From positions 1-64,000 of the forward strand of contig JAMZAV010001738.1 in NCBI GenBank assembly GCA_024449915.1: a stretch of DNA of 64,000 bases, in the 5' to 3' direction. The notes under the pieces were generated by a model. The model saw nothing but the letters and a program-made list of their open reading frames with translations, did not search any database and had not been told where the DNA came from. The position numbers and the translations under genes are program-made. Each line of letters opens with the position of its first letter. The first letter of the stretch is position 1. The stretch comes from Sweltsa coloradensis (lineage: Eukaryota > Arthropoda > Insecta > Plecoptera > Chloroperlidae). Of the stretch, positions 1-10,562 are shown piece after piece.

Positions 1-1568
1 CTGGGAAAAAATTTTCGTTTTTTTTGCCAAAAAAATCAAAAATTAAACCCCCTTTAAAAATTTTTAAAAAAAACCCCTTTAAAATAATTTTTCCAAAAAT
101 AACAAAGGCCCTTAAAAAAAAATTTTTAAATCACAGTTCAAAATTGACAGATTTTTACGGAAGTTGTAATAACTTTGAGCAGAACCTTCGGGTGCAGTTT
201 TTTTACTCTTTTAAGAACCAAAACGGGAACTGTCATTATCAATCATTACAACTAACCATAGAGTAGACGTGGGCAGTAGTAGAATTGCCCTGTCGTGCAG
301 TTGATGTTTTCGCCAAAAAATTCACAAAGGCTAACCCCTTTACAAATTTGTTAATTTAGGGTCCGTCTCAAAATCAACATTTTCTTCAAAATTATTAACA
401 AGGGAGTCCTCCCATTGACACATAACCAATTTATTGTCAAATCGATCAGAAATTGACAGATTTACAGAAGTTTAATAACTTTGAGCAGAATCTTCGGGTG
501 CAGTTTTTTTACTCTTTTAAGAACCAAACGGGAACTGTCACTATCAATCATTACAACTAACCATAGAGTAGACGTGGGCAGTAGTAGAATTACCCTGTCG
601 TGCAGTTGATGTTTTCGCCAAAAAATCACAAAGGCTAACCCCTTTACAAATTTGTTAATTTAGGGTCCGTCTCAAAATCAACATTTTCTCTAAAATTATT
701 AACAAGGGATTCCTCCCATTGACAAAAAACCAATTCATTGTCAAATCGATCAGAAATTGACAGATTTACGGAAGTTTAATAACTTTGAGCAGAATCTTCG
801 GGTGCAGTTTTTTTACTCTTTTATGAACCAAAACGGGAACTGTCACTATCAATCATTACAACTAACCATAGAGTAGACGTGGGCAGTAGTAGAATTACCC
901 TGTCGTGCAGTTGATGTTTTCGCCAAAAAAATCACAAAGGCTAACCCCTTTACAAATTTGTTAATTTAGGGTCCGTCTCAAAATCAACATTTTTCTCTAA
1001 AATTATTAACAAGGGATTCCTCCCATTGACAAAAAACCAATTCATTGTCAAATCGATCAGAAATTGACAGATTTACGGAAGTTTATTTAACTTTGAGCAG
1101 AATCTTCGGGTGCAGTTTTTTTACTCTTTTATGAACCAAAACGGGAACTGTCACTATCAATCATTACAACTAACCATAGAGTAGACGGGCGCAGTAGTAG
1201 AATTACCCTGTCGTGCAGTTGATGTTTTGCCAAAAAAATCACAAAGGCTAACCCCTTTACAAATTTGTTAATTTAGGGTCCGTCTCAAAATCAACATTTT
1301 CTCTAAAATTATTAACAAGGGATTCCTCCCATTGACAAAAAACCAATTCATTGTCAAATCGATCAGAAATTGACAGATTTACGGAAGTTTAATAACTTTG
1401 AGCAGAATCTTCGGGTGCAGTTTTTTTTACTCTTTTAAGAACCAAAACGGGAACTGTCATTATCAATCATTACAACTAACCATAGAGTAGACGTGGGCAG
1501 TAGTAGAATTGCCCTGTCGTGCAGTTGATGTTTTCGCCAAAAAAATCACAAAGGCTAACCCCTTTAAC
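1..1568. repeat. satellite array, unit about 306 bp, five units
   Basis: The motif AATTGACAG recurs at 142, 451, 755, 1062 and 1368, giving steps of 309, 304, 307 and 306 bp. Whole units match closely between these points, with scattered substitutions and homopolymer length changes. The first unit is more diverged. The array runs off the left edge of the window and stops abruptly at about 1568. No coding potential is convincing in any frame. This is tandem satellite DNA; its chromosomal role cannot be told from the sequence. Confidence 0.93.
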
Positions 1569-1569
1569 T

Positions 1570-2060
1570 AATCAGGTCCGCGAAATCAGATGTTGCATTT
1601 ACCCGGAATTTGGGTTTTTCCATGTTAGCATTTCCTCAAAAATGCATATTTGACTGTCCATAATTTAGCACTAAATAACATCGGAGGAAAAATTCTTTCT
1701 ATGCACATTGAATGACTTGAATAATGATCCGATTACAACCAAAGTTTAAATCCAATATGGCTGTTAATTCCAAATATTCCCAATATGAATACTATTTTCG
1801 TGCTGTTTTTACACTCTTTTTGTTACATAATTCACTTTGATGTTGTGGATATTTGGAATTAGCAGCCATATTGGATTTAAACTTTGGTTGTAATCGGATC
1901 ATTATACAAGTCATTTCAATGTGCAAATAAAGAATTTTTCCTCAAATGCTATTTAGTGCTTAATAATGGACAGTCAAATATGGTATTTTTGAGGAAATGC
2001 CAACAATGGAAAAACCCAAATTCCGGGTAAATGCAAAATACGATTTCGCAGACCTGATTT
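1570..2060. repeat. near-perfect palindrome (foldback element), arms about 205 bp
   Basis: The left arm opens AATCAGGTCCGCGAAATC and the right arm closes with its reverse complement, GATTTCGCAGACCTGATT at 2042-2059. Long matching stretches continue inwards, for example the segment reading CCAATATGGCTG near 1752 and its inverse CAGCCATATTGG near 1865. The loop is about 80 bp. The element begins where the satellite ends. It has the form of a foldback transposon or MITE without coding capacity. Confidence 0.9.
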
Positions 2061-2352
2061 TTTAAAATACTAATGGAAGCTTTCATGAACCCCGTACAAA
2101 AGTCCTTTTGTATTTAAATCGATTTCTTACTGATTTACCGGGCATTGTTTGATGCTGGGCGTGAAAATTGGGAAATTAGCTGGTACTCCCATAAGGAACA
2201 TATAAACCACGATATTGTGACGTAACCTTTATCTGCACCAAAACTATAAACGACACCTTTTTTGTACGGAATTGAATGAAAAATATTTTTGCCATTGAGA
2301 CATTTTGTCTATCGCCAACCAATTTGGAGATATTCGTTAACCAACACTTTTT

Positions 2353-2378
2353 GGCCGCCATTTTCCAATATGGCGGCC
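2353..2378. repeat. short GC-rich hairpin
   Basis: GGCCGCCA at 2353-2360 is followed after 10 bp by TGGCGGCC at 2371-2378, a perfect 8-bp inverted pair in AT-rich surroundings. The rest of 2061-2518 shows no gene. Confidence 0.6.
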
Positions 2379-2518
2379 GAAGCTCCAGTCCGATTGTAGG
2401 GGAGTTTTAGTATGTTGATTAGTATTATATAAGGAAGGTCTCTGCAAAAATTCAGCGACATCGCAATTATTTCCTCCAAAAATTCTTATTTGACAGGATT
2501 AAATCGCCGCTCGCGTAA

Positions 2519-2533
2519 GTGTGTGTGTGTGTG

Positions 2534-2598
<65 letters not shown>

Positions 2599-2600
2599 TG
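2519..2600. repeat. (GT)n microsatellite
   Basis: About 40 GT units with two interruptions. It is followed directly by a GCAAACCGTATCAAGTGAGG segment that is found inverted beside the other long GT tract at 7253-7301. Confidence 0.97.
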
Positions 2601-2770
2601 CAAACCGTATCAAGTGAGGTCTTGCGCATGAATACACAACGGGGCTCTGAGGTCCTTTTTCAAACCGAGGTCTTTGCCCAGGACCTCGGATTGTTTTAGC
2701 ATCATAGCTGCATAGCAGTATTGTTTTTAAGACTTTTCGTAAAATTTGAGCAAAGACCTCAGAACATGCT
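2598..2770. repeat. repeat with recurrent AGGTC motifs, next to (GT)n
   Basis: The stretch carries several copies of GAGGTC or its inverse (AGTGAGGTC, CTGAGGTCC, CCGAGGTC, GACCTCGG, GACCTCAG). A matching inverted version with GACCTCACTTGT motifs lies at 6905-7250. No gene is seen from 2770 to 3580; that interval is AT-rich unique-looking DNA. Confidence 0.5.
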
Positions 2771-3581
2771 GTTTGCGCGTTTTTTGCAGTTCATGTGTGT
2801 AACCACCAGAGCGCTCTCAAATAGCTCATACACACTTCATACACACTCTGGGTGAATTTTATCGACTATGTGAGGTCCCATTCAAACTGTGGGGAACGCC
2901 CTTGTAAAGTGATAAGCCAATGAAATCGCAGTACCAAAATTTTGAATTTCACACACTTATTTGACGGTATAAGGGAAAAGGGGGTCCTAAAAATTCACTA
3001 GGTCGTGTAGCTTCTCTGTTTACGAGTTTGCAATTTAGTTATTTATATTGTACCAAATAAGTTTAGAATATTTTATTGAATTAATTTACATTCAATTATG
3101 TTATGTCACACGTTGTTTTGTAAAATATATCTCAGTGCATATAGCGTGCTAGCCTCTAATCTGGGAGTGGGAGGACACTGGTTCAATACGCTGGTATTTC
3201 CGAGTTTTATTCCCTCGGTATTCATCCAGGAGATTGAGGATGATGAACTTCATTGTACAACCCTATACAAAATGCCTTGCCATCTATCCAAATAATAAAA
3301 TTACTTAACAATAACCCTTTTTGTCTTTGTTTACAAATCTGATGCTCTTTACATTTTCGAAATACATATTTTAAAAAATAACTCCACTAAACTAACTGGT
3401 CGTTTGCACTGAGTAACAAATACGAAAACAAGATTATTAATAAAGAGCTAAGAACACAATCTAATTGGTTATAATTGTTAGAGGTAAACACTTATGGCAA
3501 ATTTAAATCTTGATTGAAATAATTGCAAAATTTAGAATGATTGTTTAATAAGAGGGTAATTGTGGGTATTATATTATATAA

Positions 3582-3690
3582 CAAGCAAGCTTCGCAAACG
3601 CTTTTTCTGGGTCGTTGTTGGATGAGCGTATGTTTTTTAAACGAAAAAAGCGTAAAATTGCAATTTTTTCTTTCAATTCTTTTCTGACTT
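3582..3690 (-). mobile_element. 3' end fragment of Helentron-like element
   Basis: Read on the minus strand it shows CGCTCATCCAA, then the hairpin arm AACG and, 13 bp on, GCGTT, then a tail ending CTTG before a T. This is the same 3' architecture as the complete copies. Only about 100 bp remain; the 5' part is replaced by a tRNA-like SINE fragment. Confidence 0.6.
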
Positions 3691-3728
3691 TGGCGGGAAT
3701 CGAACCCTGATCCTTCTGCATTGGAAAT
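3691..3728 (-). repeat. fragment of tRNA-derived SINE-1
   Basis: GGGAATCGAACCCTGATCC followed by TTCTGCATTGGAA is the inverse of the B-box and anticodon arm of the SINE found whole at 24466-24850. Confidence 0.55.
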
Positions 3729-3770
3729 TAATCAAAATAAAATGTATAATAAATAGGTCATTTTGCAGAT

Positions 3771-4384
3771 TGAAGGGGCTATTACAAAAAAAAAATACCA
3801 CATAATCTACAGCATAATACTTCACGAAAATGACCGTTTCAAAAAATAAATCTTGTAGCTGTGATTTTTTTAAAAGAATTTTTCAATTTTTGATATCATG
3901 AAATTTGCGAAAATTGACATTTTGGTAAATTTCTTAAATCAGCTTGTACCGCCTTCTTTTTTATTCCACATAGATACAAGAGCATCATACCAATCTAAAA
4001 TGGTCCTTTATAACATCGTGCCTTGAATCTGTGCACAAATATACACCCAAACACGCAAAAATAGCATTCCAAAATCACACCCCTTCTTGGTAATCAGTTC
4101 ATTTTGACCGAACCACTTGCCCAAAATACAAAACAAAATATCTGACTTACCGAAAAGGCTGTAGAGTACGTCAATTATGGAAAATATTTTTTTTGATCAA
4201 AATTCTCCAAGGTCACGGGACATAAAGATCGTCCGCATATACCTAGCTCGAAAAATACCAAGTTTAACATTTTTTTGGGGGTCATGGTGGACACAAATTT
4301 GTTTCTGATAGTTTCTAAATTCATAACTATTTTAACCTGAATGAAATGTATTGTTTTGAGTTTAGCGGGTGAATCCCCTTTAAG
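3771..4384 (-). mobile_element. TTAA-type MITE, copy 1 (inverted)
   Basis: About 610 bp, homologous along its length to 4929-5530 and 11789-12440 but in the opposite orientation. Shared landmarks include AAGGTCACGGG, GGTAATCAG and TTGCCCAAAATAC. The ends read AAGGGGCTATTAC and its 5' partner AATCCCCTTTAA, so a short AGGGG-type terminal inverted repeat is visible. No ORF of transposase length is present, so it is non-autonomous. Confidence 0.8.
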
Positions 4385-4609
4385 TCTAAGGTAGTGTACA
4401 CAGTTGTTATTCACCATTGGAATTGTTATTTTATCTGGTCAACAATATGTCAAGATTCAATACCCTGAGTATTATGTTGTGTGAAAAATCTTATAGACCA
4501 TCTCTAGCCGTATTCATCTCCTCCATATAAAATATATCGCAGAAAATATTATTATAATTATAATTTTAGTTAAGACATACTCAACTCATATTCCTACCGA
4601 CAATATTGA

Positions 4610-4850
4610 CTTGAGCGCTAAGCGCTCGACTTTGATTCGGGAGGTCCCGAGTTCGAATCCCGTCGAGACCGGCAATCCTGACTGAAGGTTTTTTGGCTTT
4701 TTTCCGAGGTTTTCCTCAGTCGTTAAGGCAAATGCAAGGGATTGAGTCCTCTTAAATAGCCCTCGGACATTCCTTCACAATTGTCCTATCCGCAATATCA
4801 CATCGGTTAAATCTGATGTGTATACCCTACAGCGGGTAGGCTATCCTACA
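4610..4850 (+). repeat. tRNA-derived SINE-3
   Basis: A tRNA-like B-box (GAGTTCGAATCCC) is followed by a body with CCGAGGTTTTCCTCAGTCG, TTAAGGCAAATGC and a CCCTACAGCGGGTAGG end. A second copy lies at 49785-49950. The body motif resembles SINEs I associate with arthropod genomes; that comparison is from memory. Confidence 0.7.
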
Positions 4851-4928
4851 AAAAAACTATTAAATTTATCATATTCCTGTATACCTCGGTCATAAATATA
4901 AATTTATTTTACCTTTCGAGTTGATTCC

Positions 4929-5530
4929 TTAAAGGAATGTTTACCCTCTCAACTCAAAAAATATCTTTCAATCAGGCTAACTAGCAATGAATTTAGCAAT
5001 TATTAGAAAAATTATTGGGTCCCATCGGCAAAAATCTCCCATAACAAATTACATGGGGACGATCTTAATGCCCCGTGACCTTGGAAGATTTTGAACAAAA
5101 AAATATTGACCATTTTTGACGTACTCTACAGCCTTTTCTGTAAATCCTCTATATTTTGTTTTGTTATTTGGGCAAGTGGTTCGGTCAAAATACGCTGATT
5201 ACCAAGAATAAGTGTGATTTTGGAATGCATATATTTTCGTGTTTGTGTGTATACTTGTGCACAGTTTCAAGACACGATATTATAAAGGGCCATTTTAAAT
5301 TGGTACGATGATCTTGTATCTACATAGAACAAAAAAGAAGCCGTTTAAAGCCGATTTAAGAAATTTCCTAAAACGCCAATATTCGCAAATTTCTGGATAA
5401 AAACATGAAAAATTCTTGTAAAATCACAGTTACAAGATATAATTTTTCAACGGTTATTTTAGTGTATCATTATGATATATATTATGTGGTAAAAAAAAAT
5501 AAAAAAATGGGGGGTAATAGCCCCTTTAAC
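4929..5530 (+). mobile_element. TTAA-type MITE, copy 2
   Basis: Flanked by TTAA at 4929-4932 and 5527-5530. The 3' end reads AATAGCCCCT before the TTAA, as in the copy at 11793-12436. It is oriented head-to-head with copy 1, with SINE-3 between them. No coding capacity. Confidence 0.8.
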
Positions 5531-5581
5531 ATCATCATCCCATACCACTTCTCTTTCATTCAGTAATCCATGAATAATAGT

Positions 5582-6325
5582 TGGATGAGCGAAGCGAAGA
5601 TTCCATTACACTACACTGGAGAAAAAAATCCGGAATGCTTTTCTTTTTTTTTCTTTTTTCTGTTTGTATTATTGTGTGTATGTTAACACGATTCCGGCTA
5701 AACCGATACTCCAATTACGATGTAATTTTATGGTTGCCTTCGAAATCTCTGAACTTAAAACTGCCACGTTTTTGAGCGCAATCGGAAAATTATTACGATT
5801 TTTTTCGATTTAAAAAAAAATTCTTCAACTTATAACACCTACATACTTTATCCGATTTTAATGATTTTTTGACAGAACCTTAATTTTATGAATCTTGGTA
5901 TTCGTGTGAAATTTGAACGCAATCGAAAAACTATTTCTCATGAAAATCGAAATTTAACATTTTTTTTATTTTTTAAAACAATTCTTTGACTTATAACACC
6001 TACATGCTTTATCCTATTGTAATGATCATTTCCACAGAACCTTAATTTTATAAAATAATATGTTCGTGTAAAATTAGTGCACAATCGAATAAATATTTCT
6101 TATGAAAATTTCAATATTACGATTTTTTCCTTTCTTAAAATTATGATTAATTAAAAAATTAAAATTTAAGTTCATTTTTTATTTAATTTAATTTAATTTT
6201 AAAAATAAACTTCAACTTAGTAATGATTTTTGTACAGAACAACAGAAAATCCGCATAACACATGGCAGTTCAATGCACCAATTACGCTCATCCAACAACG
6301 CGGCGGGACTAAAGCGTTTTCCTAG
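5582..6325 (+). mobile_element. Helentron-like non-autonomous element, subfamily A
   Basis: The 5' end TTGGATGAGCG (5581-5591) is matched by the inverse CGCTCATCCAA at 6285-6295, about 30 bp before the 3' end. Between that internal repeat and the end is a hairpin (AACGC at 6297-6301, GCGTT at 6314-6318) and the terminus CTAG at 6322-6325, followed by T. Asymmetric terminal inverted repeats plus a 3' hairpin are typical of Helentrons (Helitron2) and their non-autonomous relatives. No Rep or helicase ORF is present. The body is AT-rich with internal repeats of about 160 bp. Confidence 0.75.
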
Positions 6326-6904
6326 TAATTTTAATTATGGTGATTCGAATTGAATAGTAAATTTTGATATAATTGCTTATAACAATAAACTCTGTTGAAT
6401 CATGTATTGGCTATGAGGGTATTGGCATGCCCATAACCCTACACTGGCTATCCTGTCCCGGCATGGGACAAGTCAACCACAATAAAATAATTATAATAAG
6501 ATCTCGTCGGATGGCAGAAACGCTAGACGTGCCTAACAATGTAATAATTTCATGAGAGGACAATAAGTAGGGCTAGTTTTAGAGATTTGGTCCAGGTGCA
6601 TAGTTTTACGCGAAACGAGATTGAAACAATGACACAAAACCACCTATATGAAAATAAATTGTTCCGAGAATAAAACAATAACTGTATTTTATACCGGCCC
6701 TAATAAGTGGCCATGGTGATATCGAGTTATTATATAAATCAATAGTATGGTCGTTCTGAAGTTTGAAATTTAGGGCTCCTACACTAATTTTTAAATAAAA
6801 TTGCAGGTTATTGATTATTACTAATATATAATATTAATTAATGCACAGAGCCCATTGCATGGACGTCACATGCATAAATGAATGAATTAATGTCTAGAAA
6901 AGTT

Positions 6905-7249
6905 GTATGATGAACGACCTCACAAGATAAACATTTTACACTTTACTGGTCATTGTGTATGACCTCACATTGACCGCATTTACGTTTTAACGGCTTTTGT
7001 GTAAAGACCTCACTTGTAATGTGTGTATTCACTCGGACCTCTAATTGTATTGAAAAATCACGGACCTCACTCCTTATTTAGTATTCACCCATACACAAAC
7101 GCATGTTATCGAAAAATGATTATGATATTCGTGTTCCCTGACGTCATATTAGTCAAAGTCGTCATTGCCGCAATTCTCTATCTCTGCTCGTTTGGCGTGT
7201 CTCAGAATGTCTGTGTGTATTCACGGACCTCACTTGTTACGGTTTGCCA

Positions 7250-7250
<1 letters not shown>
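6905..7250. repeat. repeat with GACCTCAC motifs, next to (GT)n
   Basis: Repeated GACCTCA/GACCTCT motifs occur about every 40-60 bp. The last segment, CCTCACTTGTTACGGTTTGC, is the inverse of the one adjoining the GT tract at 2600. The DNA from 6326 to 6905 is AT-rich with no gene seen. Confidence 0.5.

Positions 7251-7252
<2 letters not shown>

Positions 7253-7301
<49 letters not shown>
7253..7301. repeat. (GT)n microsatellite
   Basis: About 24 uninterrupted TG units. DNA from 7302 to 7788 holds no recognisable gene. Confidence 0.97.
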
Positions 7302-7302
<1 letters not shown>

Positions 7303-7788
7303 GGTGCAGTAAGTCATTGATACACAATCTAGCAATGCAATACGGACAATCTGTGTGGTGAAGACCACGCATACCATTCGACTCACAAAACCCAGAGCTT
7401 GCATCTCAATGTCGATTTTTAAATTTAATATTTTAATTTTACTGTTCCAGTGAACGAATTCCTACTTAGAGAACGCTTAAAGGAGCACGAAACCTCAATT
7501 AATGAAAGGAGCAATGTTTACCCTCGTTTACGATGCCTCTGCCCTTTGCACGTGAGCAACATGCATCGTTTACAATGACATTCGTCTGTATAATGACAAC
7601 ATCGTTTCTTGAATCCAATAATGTCTGGAATCTATATTACATTCTGTTGTCATATAAATATATAAAGGCCAATTTTAGGAAATACTATTTCAACTGTTAT
7701 AGTGTGGTTGTATCGGAAAAGGGAAACATTTAAGCCAAATAGAATGTATGCACATATTATTTACTAACTGTAACAACAATCTTATTTT

Positions 7789-8546
7789 TGGATGAGCGTT
7801 GCGAGCGAAGCGAGTGAAGCGAAGACTTCAATTTCACTGACCCCCCAAAAGTTTAGCTCGGGTGTTTTTTTTTTTTTTTTTTTTTCTGTCTGTTTGTTAA
7901 CTCTCTACCAGGCAAACGGCATATCCGATCTTGATGAAAATTTGACAGGACCTTCGAAATCTCTGAAATTAGAGGTGTATTGGTTTTGGGTACAATCGAA
8001 GAAATATTTCTCATGAATATCGTACTTCGATTTTTAGTGCGATATTTTCGTGACATTTGGACCAATTCTGACCACACGGGTGGGGCTTCAACTTTCATAT
8101 TATACATGGACATTAAGATTATGGTGATGTAGTACATTTTGAAAGAAATTTTTTTTAAAGTTGGCCAGAATCTATAGAAATAAAGCTTTCAATGTAAGTT
8201 TTTTGATTTTTTGTGCTATATTTTCGTGCCATTTGGGCCAATTCTGACCAAACGGGTGGGGCTACAACGTTCATATTATACATGGATATTAAGGTTATGG
8301 TAATGTAGAACCTTCTGAAAGAAAAATTTGAAAAAGTTTGCCAGAATCCATAGAAATAAAGCTTTTATAAAAGTTTTTTACGGTAAATAATATCAATTGA
8401 CAAAAAAACAATAGAAACTGGACAACAATCACCTACAATGCGTAGGCAGCAAAACAAAGCACTTGCAAAAGTAAAGATGTTCCACGCAAACTAAATACTT
8501 AAAAAAAGCTCATCCATCAACGCGGCGGGACTTAGCGTTTCCCTAG
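7789..8546 (+). mobile_element. Helentron-like non-autonomous element, subfamily B
   Basis: Same ends as the copy at 5582-6325: TTGGATGAGCG at 7788, AGCTCATCCA near 8508, hairpin AACGC (8519-8523) and GCGTT (8535-8539), terminus CTAG at 8543-8546, then T. The interior differs from subfamily A and carries two tandem copies of a segment of about 175 bp (8035-8165 and 8210-8340). The subterminal AGCGA-type repeat is expanded here. Confidence 0.75.
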
Positions 8547-8672
8547 TTACTTTAAATTACACAATATGGACTATGAAACGTCTTGTAGTATTGATTAAGT
8601 TAAATGGGTGGCCTATTTTGGCAATTAATGCGAATCTACTACAAACACGACGTAAAACAACACCTTGGCTTT

Positions 8673-10493
8673 TTAAAAACAACATGCAAGATGTTCAAAC
8701 GCAAAAATAACCAACGAAACGAGAATTCCTGCCAACAATATTGTGACAACGGGAAAAACACTTTCAAAAGACACTGGTTCCGGTTCGAATTCGCCTGGAT
8801 ATAACTTTGCGTGGAAATTATCCTTGTAGGCTTTGCCCATGATCCCGCCTGACAGCAGCTTGAGGATGTTGTGGTTGAAGATGCCGAGGTACGGGCTGCG
8901 CTTCGGGAACGCACAACCAACTGCCAGTTTCTGGAAATGTACGGGCAAGGGAACAATCGTGCAGTTCATGTCCACTGAATAGATGATCTCGTCCGGAGTG
9001 ATAAACCCGTATTTCTTATTACACACGCGTTCAAAGGCTTGTTCAGGAGACTCGGGGAGGTTTCCAGGGTCCGGGAGGATAAGGGTTTGGTAAATGTCTT
9101 TTAAAGGACCTGTTTTTGCCCTTTTGAATATTGAATGAATTCTGCTGGAGCGTAAGGTTCCCACTGAGTAAGTCCCGTCTTCGTAGAGGTCTTGTAGGGT
9201 CGTGAAGGGCATCTTTGCGATGAAGACGGTCAAGCTTGAGATGAGCGAGCAAGAGTAGCTGTTTAAGGCGACCAGACCGATGAGATAGGTGAAGATGATG
9301 ACGATCCGATTGGACGTCAAGTGGAAGGCGTGAGTCTGCCCCTGAGCACAGAAGATAATCCCAAACATGAACAGGAAGGTTTCTTGAACTGAGTTGTCTT
9401 CTATGCGGTGATGACGTAGGACCTGGTTCAGCTTGGCGAGGAGACGTAGGAACCCAGACGTGAGGACCCAGCTGACGAGGCAAGCCGCCCATACTTCAGG
9501 GGCGAAGGGCGAGGCGAGTGCGGCCACCGATACCTGCCGAGAGGGATCCCTGATGAACACCTTGGTGAGGGTCATAAAGTTCGGCGTGGCGAAGGTCACG
9601 TTCAGCGCTCGCTCGGTCGTCACGCCGATACCTGTGGCCGCCATGTCCGCCTGTCCGCTCACGACCAGCCCCACCACCCCGTCCCACGTCCCGTTCTCGT
9701 CCATGCTGCCCCAGTTCCCGTCGCCCGAGAACCAGTGCTCGCTCCTGAACCACATCTGCCGCTCCATGAGGTTCCAGACAAGACCAAAGTACCCTCCGAG
9801 GTTCACCGTGAGGTTCTTCCGCCCCTCCAACAAGGTATACCCGGGATACTCGATGTTAGACGTCCTCAACACCGCCCCCCGCAGATCTCTCCTCCTGTGG
9901 TAGATGTACTTGGAGGCGGGTCCCTTGAAGCCGGCCCGAGGACTCCAGGAACCAAACTCGACCACCTGAAGAGCCGAGTGTTGGGCAACGCGGTACAACT
10001 CCACCAGACGGATGATCCTCTGAGAGGGTTGGGCCACCAGCAGCTGACAGTCAAAGGGGATGTTGACCTTGAAGAATCTCGCCTCCAGACTCGCGTTCTC
10101 TTGCAGGAACAACAGCCAGACAACACCTCGGGTTTCCACGTCCTTGGAGAATATCTTACTTCCCTGTAAAGTGACGCCCTCACTGTTTGTAATCACATAC
10201 AATGGATGATGACAAGAAGTGTTTTGTTCTCTTTGAAGGTTCTTCTCCAAACTATTACCAAGTTCTGTTGCAACAAACGTTCCATTACTAGATAAGAACT
10301 TGCTGAAGCGGACTACACTCTCATCGCGTTCTCGTAGTCTTGAGGTTATTAGATAAATACAAGTCGATCTAAAGAACCGTTGCACACCCACAATAACTTC
10401 CAGGGTGTCGCTCATATTCTTCTGTCCGTTGGCGAGAGAATCTGCAAATAAATAAAACGTCACCAGTTTACCAAAACATTTTATAAACTTCAT
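8673..10493 (-). CDS. divergent ionotropic receptor (IR), iGluR-like chemoreceptor channel
   Basis: Single-exon reading frame of 606 residues. The start is fixed by an in-frame TGA three codons upstream, and the ATG has A at -3. A weak hydrophobic leader (residues 8-22) is followed by an extracellular region with many N-glycosylation sites (70, 91, 133, 227, 267, 298, 510). The S1 lobe lies at about 205-325: SGQADMAATGIGVTTERAL keeps an arginine (295) at the spacing of the glutamate-binding Arg of iGluRs. Then come M1 at 333-355, a pore loop at 370-386, M3 at 397-424 with SYSCSLISSLTVF in place of the iGluR SYTANLAAF motif, S2 at 430-575, and M4 at 579-600. The region where iGluRs have a ligand-binding acid reads GFITPDEII, so glutamate binding is unlikely. 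The length, short N-terminal domain and lack of introns fit the divergent IRs that arthropods use as tuning receptors in chemosensory neurons. The ligand is unknown and no co-receptor gene is nearby. Confidence 0.93.
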   Translation of the reverse strand: MKFIKCFGKLVTFYLFADSLANGQKNMSDTLEVIVGVQRFFRSTCIYLITSRLRERDESVVRFSKFLSSNGTFVATELGNSLEKNLQREQNTSCHHPLYVITNSEGVTLQGSKIFSKDVETRGVVWLLFLQENASLEARFFKVNIPFDCQLLVAQPSQRIIRLVELYRVAQHSALQVVEFGSWSPRAGFKGPASKYIYHRRRDLRGAVLRTSNIEYPGYTLLEGRKNLTVNLGGYFGLVWNLMERQMWFRSEHWFSGDGNWGSMDENGTWDGVVGLVVSGQADMAATGIGVTTERALNVTFATPNFMTLTKVFIRDPSRQVSVAALASPFAPEVWAACLVSWVLTSGFLRLLAKLNQVLRHHRIEDNSVQETFLFMFGIIFCAQGQTHAFHLTSNRIVIIFTYLIGLVALNSYSCSLISSLTVFIAKMPFTTLQDLYEDGTYSVGTLRSSRIHSIFKRAKTGPLKDIYQTLILPDPGNLPESPEQAFERVCNKKYGFITPDEIIYSVDMNCTIVPLPVHFQKLAVGCAFPKRSPYLGIFNHNILKLLSGGIMGKAYKDNFHAKLYPGEFEPEPVSFESVFPVVTILLAGILVSLVIFAFEHLACCF

Positions 10494-10519
10494 CGTTGAT
10501 CACACCACGAGGGTGACTT

Positions 10520-10562
10520 TCGTTGACTGGTCTCTATTTGAGTTGGAGCATTCCTATAAAAC
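10520..10562 (-). promoter_or_regulatory. possible core promoter of the IR gene
   Basis: On the minus strand GTTTTATAGG (10562-10553) lies about 30 bp before CCAGTCAACG (10530-10521). That is roughly the spacing of a TATA-like box and an arthropod CAGT initiator. It would give a 5' UTR of about 35 nt. The TATA match is weak. Confidence 0.25.

Noticed and set aside
9043..10183. Several overlapping frames of 85-156 codons on both strands inside the IR gene
   Set aside because: Shadows of the GC-rich IR coding sequence; none has a recognisable domain.
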